Below are positions 1 to 5,191 of a DNA stretch of 5,240 nucleotides, one piece after another. Each line of letters begins with the position of its first letter. Positions within the stretch are counted from its first letter, which is position 1. The position numbers and the translations under genes are program-made. The notes under the pieces were generated by a model, which did not search any database, was not told the DNA's origin, and worked only from the letters and a program-made list of their open reading frames with translations. This DNA comes from an uncultured Butyricicoccus sp. (lineage in GTDB: Bacteria; Bacillota; Clostridia; Oscillospirales; Butyricicoccaceae), in assembly GCA_910584935.1 (NCBI GenBank), contig CAJUDU010000123.1, forward strand, positions 1-5,240. The letters are read 5' to 3'.

Positions 1-254
1 AAGGGTTCCGCGATTTGCTGATGGAACAGAAAATTGTGCTGGAATATAATCCGCTGGCATATTGGTGCTGCTGTAATGCAATCGAAGTAATCAACAACTT
101 TGGGGATATCAAATTGTCCAAGAAACACAAAGATGACAGCCAGCGAATTGACCCATTGGCCGCCGCCATGAATGCGCTGGCGCGGGTGCTGGTCAAACGT
201 TCCGCGGAACCATCCCTTGCGGATGCCATTGCAAGCGGCAACTGGACAATGTAA
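1..254 (+). CDS. terL: Phage terminase large subunit, C-terminal end (partial, 5' truncated by window)
   Basis: This is the last 83 residues of the large terminase subunit, the ATPase/nuclease that pumps phage DNA into the procapsid through the portal and cuts the concatemer. The reading frame is already open at the window edge (first complete codon at position 3) and ends at TAA 252-254, so the ATPase domain and most of the nuclease domain lie upstream. The visible part resembles the end of the RNase H-like nuclease domain: a segment NPLAYWCCCNAIEVINNFGD, then a basic stretch, then QRIDPLAAAMNALAR. In this family the Asp of the 'kIDgvvAlxxAl' motif is a metal-binding catalytic residue, here the D of RID. 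The tail after it (LVKRSAEPSLADAI) is typical for the end of such proteins. The portal gene follows shortly after, as is usual. The family call rests on the C-terminal motif and gene order. Confidence 0.85.
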   Translation, partial: GFRDLLMEQKIVLEYNPLAYWCCCNAIEVINNFGDIKLSKKHKDDSQRIDPLAAAMNALARVLVKRSAEPSLADAIASGNWTM

Positions 255-259
255 ATCAT

Positions 260-266
260 AGGAGGT
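260..266 (+). promoter_or_regulatory. Strong ribosome binding site for the 56-aa membrane protein
   Basis: AGGAGGT lies 7 bases before the ATG at 274, in the short gap after the terminase stop. It is nearly a full anti-16S match and is the main reason for believing that the small ORF behind it is a real gene. Confidence 0.8.
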
Positions 267-273
267 TTTGCAC

Positions 274-444
274 ATGAAAAGGCTTAGAAAATTCCTGCCG
301 GATTTGCTGGCAAGCGCGGGTGTCATTTGCATTGTAGCGGCACTGTGGATGGTGCATCCGATTTTAGGTCTTATAGGCTTGGGCGGTTCACTGATTAGCG
401 GAGCTATCCTATATATCATCTATAGCATCGGGGGCGCGAAATGA
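274..444 (+). CDS. Small two-span membrane protein between terminase and portal (56 aa, function unknown)
   Basis: This 56-residue ORF has a strong AGGAGGT 7 bases upstream, fills the gap between terminase and portal, and stops at TGA 442-444, overlapping the portal ATG by four bases (ATGA). The N-terminus is basic (MKRLRKFLPD). It is followed by one hydrophobic segment at about residues 13-27 and a second at about 30-51, with a His-Pro pair (residues 28-29) as the turn, and the protein ends in GGAK. The two segments would make a helical hairpin, probably with the positively charged N-terminus in the cytoplasm. Small membrane ORFs of this style (hydrophobic, W..P..G spacing) recur beside portal genes in other phages as far as I recall, but their role is not established to my knowledge. 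A holin is possible by size and topology, but the location in the head module rather than beside an endolysin argues against it. That it is a gene is well supported; its function is not known. Confidence 0.8.
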   Translation: MKRLRKFLPDLLASAGVICIVAALWMVHPILGLIGLGGSLISGAILYIIYSIGGAK

Positions 445-1682
445 TTTTTGATAAATTCATTCACCGCATTATGAACCGTACAGCCCTTACATTGGATGAT
501 CCTGCGGTTTGGCATACTGGCGGCACGTTATTTGGCGGACAGGCTGTGCAGGCGATGAAACTTCCCGCGGTGAATGCCTGCATTGAAATTATCAGCGATT
601 CCATTGCGAAAATGCCAATTTATATGATGCAGTCGCAAACCCGTGAACGCCTGCCGAACCATCGGATTTTGGATCTGCTGGCTGGCAGACCAACCGAAGC
701 CCTGACCGCGTTTGATTATCATAAACTGATGGAATCCCGCCGGATTACATATGGCAACGCTTATGCGTTAATCCTGCGCGGCGAATGGGGCGAACCCAAA
801 GAATTGCTGCCCATTGCACCAGGTTATATGCAGCCTGTTTTGGACGATAACGGCAGGCTGTGGTATGTCGGCATCAATCCAAAGACCAAAGAATACCGCA
901 AGTTTTGGGCGGCAGATGTGCTGCATTATAAGGCGTTTACTTCAGATGGACTGGAGGGTATCAGCTATTTGCGGCGCGGTGCGGAAACCATAGAAGCGGC
1001 ATTACAGGCGCAAAAATATGAAACCAGCTTTTATAAAAATGGCGCACAACTGGCAGGTGTATTGTCCACTGAAACCGATTTATCCAACCAGAAAACCGGA
1101 GATGGGACAGCAAGCATAAAAGATAAAATCCGTGCGGAATGGGCGCGTATCCATTCCGGCGCAGACAATGCGTTTCGGATTGCCGTGCTTGACCATGGAT
1201 TAAAATATACACCTATTACCAGCACCAACCGCGATGCACAGTTTATCGAAAGCAAAAGCGCCAGCATTGAAGATATCGGCAGATTGTTTAACATCCCGCT
1301 GTACAAACTGGGTGTTGGCAAACAAACATATTCATCCAACGAGCAGGCTGCAATTGAATATATGCAGCGCACACTTGCGCCAATTGTTTCGGAATATGAA
1401 CAGGAGGACAGTTACAAATTACTGCTTCCCAGCGAACGGGCAGGCGGCTTGCAAATCCGCAGGAATATGATGGGCGAATTGCGCGGCGATTGGGCGGCGC
1501 GTGCAGCATGGTATAAAGCCATGCGGGAAATTGGTGCATACAGCATTGATGATATCCGGGCGCTGGAAGATTTGCAGGATGTCCCAGGCGGTTCGGAACG
1601 GTACGCGTCCCTAAATTATGTGCCAGCAGATGTATTTCGGCAATTGTCGTTAAATCGCAATCAACCGGCAGGAGGTGAATAA
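441..1682 (+). CDS. Phage portal protein (HK97 family)
   Basis: This 413-residue protein should form the dodecameric ring at one capsid vertex through which DNA enters and leaves, and to which terminase and connector dock. Its length is normal for HK97-type portals. Residues about 38-64 (AMKLPAVNACIEIISDSIAK and following) match the classic family start in which the phrase 'LPAVxACVxxIAdxIAxlP' recurs. Residues about 230-310 hold the other family hallmark: a basic helix region, the segment LDHGLKYTPI (250-259), then SASIEDIGRLFNIPLYKLGV (273-292) and a Ser-Asn-Glu-Gln helix (299 on) that leads to a Glu-rich stretch. The C-terminus (about 340-400) is the usual clip/crown-side helix with an ALEDL segment. 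The start overlaps the stop of the preceding small gene (ATGA), has only a G-rich weak SD (about 430-434), and is therefore probably translated by coupling. Confidence 0.93.
   Translation: MIFDKFIHRIMNRTALTLDDPAVWHTGGTLFGGQAVQAMKLPAVNACIEIISDSIAKMPIYMMQSQTRERLPNHRILDLLAGRPTEALTAFDYHKLMESRRITYGNAYALILRGEWGEPKELLPIAPGYMQPVLDDNGRLWYVGINPKTKEYRKFWAADVLHYKAFTSDGLEGISYLRRGAETIEAALQAQKYETSFYKNGAQLAGVLSTETDLSNQKTGDGTASIKDKIRAEWARIHSGADNAFRIAVLDHGLKYTPITSTNRDAQFIESKSASIEDIGRLFNIPLYKLGVGKQTYSSNEQAAIEYMQRTLAPIVSEYEQEDSYKLLLPSERAGGLQIRRNMMGELRGDWAARAAWYKAMREIGAYSIDDIRALEDLQDVPGGSERYASLNYVPADVFRQLSLNRNQPAGGE
1670..1677 (+). promoter_or_regulatory. Ribosome binding site that fixes the TTG start of the head protease
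   Basis: AGGAGGTG, inside the last codons of the portal gene, lies 8 bases before the TTG at 1686. No in-frame ATG occurs near this point (the first internal Met is residue 60), so this near-perfect site decides that the protease starts on TTG. Confidence 0.85.
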
Positions 1683-1685
1683 AAA

Positions 1686-2399
1686 TTGAGATTTTCATTG
1701 AATGGGATTATTTCGTCAGATGAAGATGCACGGGTTTGGAAGTTTTTCGGCTGGCGTGCAGTTTGTCCGGCAGATATCCGCGCTGCATTGTCTGGCAACA
1801 CGGACGATGAATTTATAGTAGAAATCAATTCCGGCGGCGGTTCCGTTTATGCCGGGTTTGAGATGTATTCCTTGTTGCGCGGCGCGTCAGTCAAAACCTG
1901 CGCCGAAGTGCAAAGCCTTGCCGGTTCCGCGGCATCGGTTGTGCTGATGGGTGCAGATGTGGCGGCGTGCTCCCCGGTGGCGCAAGTGATGATTCATTTG
2001 CCCAGCACGGCAACACAGGGCAACCAAATTGTCCATGGGCAAAGTGTGCAGATGTTGAATGCAGTTACAACATCTATCATTGCAGGATATGAAAGTAAAT
2101 GCCGGGGTAAAACCTCACCGGAAGCCCTGCGCAAATTGATGGACAAAGAAACTTTTTTAACTGCCCAGCAGGCTTTGGATATGGGTTTAATTGATGAAAT
2201 CATTGGCGAAGGGCAAGCTGTAAACCCGATGAATGTCATGAACGCATCCGGCGGTTTGCCGGATATTGAAAAACTGCGTGCAGCTTATCTGGAACAGCAT
2301 CAGCCCGAACCGGAATCAGAACCACAGCCGGAAAATGAACATCGAAAACGTGTACTTGCCATTGCGGAAGCGACACTGAAAACACAGGAAATCTTTTGA
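1686..2399 (+). CDS. ClpP-like head maturation (prohead) protease, TTG start
   Basis: This 237-residue protein is a phage prohead protease of the ClpP/crotonase fold (peptidase family S14 type). It should cut the N-terminal delta domain off the capsid protein inside the procapsid. Visible motifs follow the ClpP order: the strand and glycine turn INSGGGSVYAGFEMY (47-61), the nucleophile region QSLAGSAASVVLMGAD with Ser84 as the likely active serine, MIHLPS with His104 as the likely base, and MDKETFLTAQQALDMGLIDE (152-171), where the third catalytic position is occupied by Glu155 (Asp153 is two residues before it). The C-terminal part (about 206-219) is a Pro/Glu-rich linker followed by a basic helix ending EIF; this could help packaging into the procapsid. 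The gene begins three bases after the portal stop and sits directly before the capsid gene, the normal order for this pair. Confidence 0.92.
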   Translation: MRFSLNGIISSDEDARVWKFFGWRAVCPADIRAALSGNTDDEFIVEINSGGGSVYAGFEMYSLLRGASVKTCAEVQSLAGSAASVVLMGADVAACSPVAQVMIHLPSTATQGNQIVHGQSVQMLNAVTTSIIAGYESKCRGKTSPEALRKLMDKETFLTAQQALDMGLIDEIIGEGQAVNPMNVMNASGGLPDIEKLRAAYLEQHQPEPESEPQPENEHRKRVLAIAEATLKTQEIF

Positions 2400-2403
2400 C
2401 TTT

Positions 2404-2409
2404 GGAGGA
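2404..2409 (+). promoter_or_regulatory. Ribosome binding site that fixes the capsid start at ATG 2417
   Basis: GGAGGA lies 7 bases before ATG 2417. An in-frame TTG at 2396 overlaps the protease stop but has only a weaker AGGAA at 5-base spacing, and it would put this good site inside the coding region. The ATG is therefore preferred. Confidence 0.75.
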
Positions 2410-2416
2410 AATCAAC

Positions 2417-3646
2417 ATGAAGAAAAAATTGCTTGATTTGCTGGCGCAGAAAAAATCTGCCGTACAAGCAATGCGTGATGCAGATGCAAAAAATGACCAA
2501 ACTGCTTTTGACGCGGCAGCAGAAAAGGTGTCCAATTTGGACACCGAAATTGCACGGGTGCAGGCAATCATTGCAGCGGAAGAAGCGCTTCCAACGCCAC
2601 AGCCGCAGGACGGCACCCCGATTCCCGCGACAGGCGGTCAGCCGCCGCACAACTCTAACGACTGCATCCATGCCTTTGCAGAGTGCATCCGCGCACAATT
2701 GCGCGGCGACCAGGCAGCCTTTGCCACTAATGCGGAAATTGTCCGCAAAGCGGTGCGCAATGAAGATGCTGGCGCACTAACTGAGGGCACACCAGCCAGC
2801 GGCGGCTTGGTTGTACCGCAGGATATTCAAACAACAATCAATGAATTGCGCCGCACATTGAATCCACTATCCGAATTGTTTTCGGTTGAAAATGTTTCGG
2901 CGTTATCCGGTTCGCGTGTGGTGGATACCCATCCTGTTGCGGGGTTTACCAAACTTGCGGAAATGGGTACAATCGCCCGTGATGATAAACCGGCATTCGC
3001 AAAAATCGAATTTAAGGTAGAAGATTATGCGCTGATTGTGCCGGTATCCAATGATTTGCTTGACGATACAGACCAAAACTTACTTGCATACTTATCCGGA
3101 TGGTTTGCAAAAAAAGGTGTTATTACAGAAAACAAAGTGTTGCTTACCTTGCTTTCGGCGTTACATACAAACGCAACCGCACTTGCATCCGGTAAAGAAT
3201 TGGCGGGCATTAAAAAGCTGCTGAATGTGGCGCTTGATCCGGCAATTTCCCTGACAAGTTCTTGCATCACCAACCAGGATGGTTTTAATTATTTGGATAC
3301 TTTGGAGGATAAACAGGGGCGTCCGCTGCTCCAGCCAGATCCGACCAATGGCACAGTAAAAATGCTGCTTAGCCGTCCAGTTCATGTGGTCAGCAATGCG
3401 GTGCTTCCAGGCCTCGCGGCGAAAACTGGCGAAAGTGCAACACCTGCGAAAGCCCCAATTTATATTGGTGATTTCGCACAGTATGCGACACTGTTCCGCC
3501 GCAAGGCGCTGGAGATTGCAGCAACCAATATCGGCGGCAATGCCTGGGTGACAAACAGCACCGAAGTGCGCGGCATTATGCGGTTGGATGCCAAAACCTT
3601 TGACAGCGCGGCGGCAGTCTGTGGGCTGCTGACCCTGCCGGCATAA
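2417..3646 (+). CDS. HK97-fold major capsid protein with N-terminal delta (scaffolding) domain
   Basis: This 409-residue protein is the main shell subunit, expected in hundreds of copies. Residues 1-56 are a charged, Ala-rich coiled coil (the delta domain that acts as built-in scaffold; no separate scaffold gene is present). Residues 59-81 are a Pro/Gly-rich linker. A second helical segment (about 83-113) leads into TPASGGLVVPQDIQTTINEL (125-144), the typical N-arm of mature HK97-type capsids, so protease cleavage is expected somewhere around 100-125. Further family marks are ALIVPVSNDLLDDT (205-218), the loop NQDGFNYLDTLEDKQGRPLL (286-305), IYIGDF (348-353) and the final RLDAKTFDSAAAVCGLL (389-405). 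The start at ATG 2417 is chosen for its GGAGGA; a TTG at 2396 would add seven residues. Its own strong SD fits the high output needed. Confidence 0.93.
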   Translation: MKKKLLDLLAQKKSAVQAMRDADAKNDQTAFDAAAEKVSNLDTEIARVQAIIAAEEALPTPQPQDGTPIPATGGQPPHNSNDCIHAFAECIRAQLRGDQAAFATNAEIVRKAVRNEDAGALTEGTPASGGLVVPQDIQTTINELRRTLNPLSELFSVENVSALSGSRVVDTHPVAGFTKLAEMGTIARDDKPAFAKIEFKVEDYALIVPVSNDLLDDTDQNLLAYLSGWFAKKGVITENKVLLTLLSALHTNATALASGKELAGIKKLLNVALDPAISLTSSCITNQDGFNYLDTLEDKQGRPLLQPDPTNGTVKMLLSRPVHVVSNAVLPGLAAKTGESATPAKAPIYIGDFAQYATLFRRKALEIAATNIGGNAWVTNSTEVRGIMRLDAKTFDSAAAVCGLLTLPA

Positions 3647-3650
3647 GCCT

Positions 3651-3941
3651 ATGACAGACAGTGAACGGCTTGAAAGCTGTAAAGCCTATTTGCGGCTGGA
3701 TTATGATACAGATGATGGGTTACTTACATCGCTGCTTCATGCGGTAGATGATTATCTGACTGGCGCGGGTGTAACCCGCGACCAGTCCCCAGCGATCTAT
3801 GATTTGATTGCCCATGATATGGTATTGCGTATCTATGATGGGCGGGATGTGGACGCTGTTCACGCGGCAACTGCGCCGCTGGTGCGCAGTATGCTGACAC
3901 AACTGAAACTGCGTGCGGCTTATGGTGGTGATACAGAATGA
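3651..3941 (+). CDS. Head-tail connector protein, gp6-like (96 aa)
   Basis: This small, mostly helical, acidic protein matches the gp6-like head-tail connector / DNA packaging family, which forms a ring under the portal and extends the DNA channel. The N-terminal phrase ESCKAYLRLDYDTDDGLLTS (8-27) is the family signature: a 'xxKxYLRiDxdxDD' helix start followed by an amphipathic helix with AVDDYLTGAG (31-40). The central helix DLIAHDMVLRIYDGRD (51-66) and the C-terminal helix LVRSMLTQLKL (77-87) complete the usual bundle. It begins four bases after the capsid stop with no visible Shine-Dalgarno, so its translation probably depends on ribosomes finishing the capsid gene. Its stop overlaps the next ATG by four bases. 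Length is normal for the family. Confidence 0.85.
   Translation: MTDSERLESCKAYLRLDYDTDDGLLTSLLHAVDDYLTGAGVTRDQSPAIYDLIAHDMVLRIYDGRDVDAVHAATAPLVRSMLTQLKLRAAYGGDTE
3764..3780 (+). repeat. Short GC-rich inverted repeat inside the connector gene
   Basis: CGCGGGT (3764-3770) and ACCCGCG (3774-3780) are perfect inverted copies with a 3-base loop. TGG at 3761-3763 and CCA at 3782-3784 can extend the stem after one bulged base. There is no following T-run, and it lies mid-gene, so it is not a rho-independent terminator. It may simply be a coding coincidence (residues 38-44). Confidence 0.5.
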
Positions 3942-4294
3942 TGTCATGCGGCAAACTCCGGCAGCGGATTGATGTGTATCAAATGTGCGAAAGCACGCAG
4001 GGTCGAGAAACCGATTTTATCCCGCAGAAAACCGGAACGATATGGGGAAATGTTGTGCCGGTAAGCGGAAAAACCGGAACGATTCCAGGAGAAAGCATAC
4101 AGGCAGAAGTGACCCACCGGGTAACGATTCGGGCAAAAGCAATCCCTGATTTATCGCCGGAAATGTGGCTTATTTGTGAGGGCTTACGGCTTGATGTGTT
4201 GTATTTTTATCCAATTTACAACTGTCCGGGCTGGACGGAAATTTTCTGTAAGGCGGTGCTTGACCATGGCGGAAGCGTCTTTCCTGTTTGGTGA
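3938..4294 (+). CDS. Head closure / head-tail joining protein (Phage_H_T_join type)
   Basis: This 118-residue protein looks like the beta-rich head closure (stopper or adaptor) family that includes the SPP1 gp16-like and HK97-type joining proteins. It binds below the connector ring and seals the packaged DNA while offering a surface for the tail. Family-like features are the start LRQRIDVYQ (7-15), a central WGNVVPVSGK strand pair (36-45), THRVTIRAKAIPDLSPEMWL (59-78), and the ending LYFYPIYNCPGWTEIFCKAV (88-107), where the 'YPIxNxxGwxEixCk' pattern is characteristic. Its ATG overlaps the connector stop (ATGA), and a second ATG follows at once (3941). Upstream there is only a weak GGTGGTG (about 3924-3930). 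The start is therefore ambiguous by one codon. It contains a small internal duplication of KTGTI (residues 31-35 and 45-49). Confidence 0.82.
   Translation: MMSCGKLRQRIDVYQMCESTQGRETDFIPQKTGTIWGNVVPVSGKTGTIPGESIQAEVTHRVTIRAKAIPDLSPEMWLICEGLRLDVLYFYPIYNCPGWTEIFCKAVLDHGGSVFPVW
4028..4083 (+). repeat. 14-bp in-frame direct repeat pair in the head closure gene
   Basis: AAAACCGGAACGAT occurs at 4028-4041 and again at 4070-4083. The offset is 42 bases, a multiple of three, so both copies are read in the same frame and encode KTGTI. Exact identity at the DNA level, including wobble bases, suggests a recent duplication or conversion rather than protein-level convergence. Confidence 0.85.
4250..4258 (+). 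promoter_or_regulatory. Ribosome binding site that fixes the gp10-like start at 4266
   Basis: AAGGCGGTG, within the 3' end of the head closure gene, is one mismatch from AAGGAGGTG and lies 7 bases before ATG 4266. It favours this start over the in-frame ATG at 4176, which would overlap the upstream gene by 119 bases. Confidence 0.75.
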
Positions 4295-4742
4295 ACTGGA
4301 TCAACTGATAGAAAATATGGAGGAGGAAGCCAAAAACTACAATAAGCGCAGCAAGGCAATGATGAAGAAACAAATCCGTAAATTGCGGCGCGATGCCAGG
4401 GCGCGGGCACGAGCGCAGGGAATCAAAAAGCAAACCGGCAACTATCAGAAATCCATTAAACAGGGCAAGGTTTGGCGGAAAGATGGGGACACATTATCTG
4501 CCCGTATTTATTCCGACGCGCCGCACGCGCACTTATTGGAGGAAGGGCATGATATGGTTGTCAACCCCGGCAAAGGGCGCGGCAATGGTCATGGGGTTAT
4601 TCCCGGCAAAGGCATTGGACGCAAAGTTGGCCATATTGATGCAACTTGGGTATTTGATTCTGCACTAAAAGCGCTTGTCCCTCAATTTGAAGAAGCTGTA
4701 GAAGATATGTTGGATGAGGTGGTGCGTGGAATATGCAGATAA
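4266..4742 (+). CDS. HK97 gp10-like neck/tail-joining protein (158 aa)
   Basis: This gene encodes a protein of the HK97 gp10-like family, placed in the head-tail joining region and thought to help connect or complete the tail. Residues 10-50 form a strongly basic helix (alternating Lys/Arg, with RRDARARARAQG at 41-52), followed by TGNYQKSIK (57-65), a beta segment SARIYSD (78-84), and the diagnostic HAHLLEEGHDMV (87-98). In this family the 'HlxExGh' phrase is followed by a Gly/Lys loop, here residues 100-122, and then by a C-terminal helix (ATWVFDSALKALVPQFEEAV). The start at 4266 is chosen from the upstream AAGGCGGTG; it overlaps the previous stop by 29 bases. An in-frame extension to 4176 gives a 30-residue Cys/Arg-rich leader that has no family counterpart. 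The 3' end overlaps the next gene by 10 bases. Confidence 0.83.
   Translation: MAEASFLFGELDQLIENMEEEAKNYNKRSKAMMKKQIRKLRRDARARARAQGIKKQTGNYQKSIKQGKVWRKDGDTLSARIYSDAPHAHLLEEGHDMVVNPGKGRGNGHGVIPGKGIGRKVGHIDATWVFDSALKALVPQFEEAVEDMLDEVVRGICR
4566..4612 (+). repeat. 11-bp in-frame direct repeat encoding two PGKG turns
   Basis: CCCGGCAAAGG occurs at 4566-4576 and 4602-4612, offset by 36 bases (12 codons), giving PGKG at residues 101-104 and 113-116 of the gp10-like protein. The stretch between is Gly/His/Asn-rich, so the whole forms a flexible loop before the C-terminal helix. Confidence 0.75.
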
Positions 4743-5191
4743 AACAGATTCAAAATGCGCTAACCACATTAGTCTTGGACGCGCTGCCAAAGGGCGTAAA
4801 AGTCCTGCGGCAGGATGTGCCTGAACCGCTCCCCCGCCCTTGCGTCAAAATTGATATCCTGCCGTTTGAGGTAAGCCCCGCCTGTGCCGGGATGCGGGAA
4901 TATGATATTGATGTAGATATCTGGTATTACCCGCAGGACAAAAACCGTCCGCGTGATGAATGCAGACAAACTGCGGAAATGCTGACTGATGCGCTGGTGG
5001 ATGGTTTTGACGTCGGCGGCGAAGCATGGCTGCAAATCACCGATGATATTTCCTGTGATTTGTCAAATGGTGTGCTGGTGCTCCAATTCCAAATTGCATG
5101 GACGGCATCCGCGGGCGAAACTGGCGAACTTATGGAAACCTTGATACTTGATAAAAAGGAAGTGACCGATTATGGCAGTAACAATGCCTAA
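4733..5191 (+). CDS. Tail terminator-like protein (DUF6838 / XkdJ-type, 152 aa)
   Basis: This protein resembles the phage tail terminator family found just before the sheath gene in PBSX-like myoviruses of Bacillota. Such proteins cap the growing tail tube and present it to the neck. Seen directly: an N-terminal helix QIQNALTTLVLDALP (5-19), a strand VKVLRQDVPEPLPRP (22-36) with the Pro-rich turn common in this family, CVKIDILP (37-44), EYDIDVDIWYYP (57-68), a helix DECRQTAEMLTDAL (75-88) and a last strand VLVLQFQIAWTA (114-125). This alternating layout is the usual terminator fold. The start at 4733 has GAGGTGGTG at 4716-4724 upstream and overlaps the preceding stop by 10 bases. Its own stop lies 20 bases inside the next gene. 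The family name comes from layout, length and context and is less certain than that of the head genes. Confidence 0.72.
   Translation: MQIKQIQNALTTLVLDALPKGVKVLRQDVPEPLPRPCVKIDILPFEVSPACAGMREYDIDVDIWYYPQDKNRPRDECRQTAEMLTDALVDGFDVGGEAWLQITDDISCDLSNGVLVLQFQIAWTASAGETGELMETLILDKKEVTDYGSNNA
5156..5164 (+). promoter_or_regulatory. Ribosome binding site for the probable tail sheath gene
   Basis: AAGGAAGTG lies 7 bases before ATG 5172 and is one mismatch from AAGGAGGTG. It supports a start inside the end of the terminator gene rather than at the second Met (5184). Confidence 0.7.

Noticed and set aside
1288..1698. 136-codon antisense open frame across the end of the portal gene
   Set aside because: It lies wholly over a well-supported portal gene, has no recognisable motif, and its composition (Cys, His, Pro-rich) is typical of a reverse-strand shadow.
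2396..2416. TTG start seven codons upstream of the chosen capsid start
   Set aside because: It gives a TTGA overlap with the protease stop and has an AGGAA nearby, but GGAGGA at 7-base spacing before ATG 2417 is clearly better.
2236..2698. Two overlapping antisense frames over the protease end and capsid start, rich in Cys, Ser, Phe
   Set aside because: They mirror the Ala/Glu/Gln-rich delta domain and linker on the opposite strand; no ribosome site or domain is visible.
2689..2706. Inverted repeat CCGCGC / GCGCGG with a 6-base loop in the capsid gene
   Set aside because: A 6-bp GC stem of this kind is easily produced by Arg/Ala codons; there is no T-run and it is not near a gene border.
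2433..2780. 115-codon + strand frame inside the capsid delta domain
   Set aside because: It is a +1 shadow of the capsid gene: Arg/Gln/Lys-rich without motifs. A separate nested scaffold gene was considered, but there is no good SD and the main frame already encodes the scaffold segment.
4176..4265. 30-residue N-terminal extension of the gp10-like protein from ATG 4176
   Set aside because: It overlaps the head closure gene by 119 bases and has a Cys/Arg-rich leader unlike the family, while AAGGCGGTG supports ATG 4266.
4393..4668. 91-codon + strand frame inside the gp10-like gene
   Set aside because: It is an out-of-frame shadow of a gene with clear family motifs.
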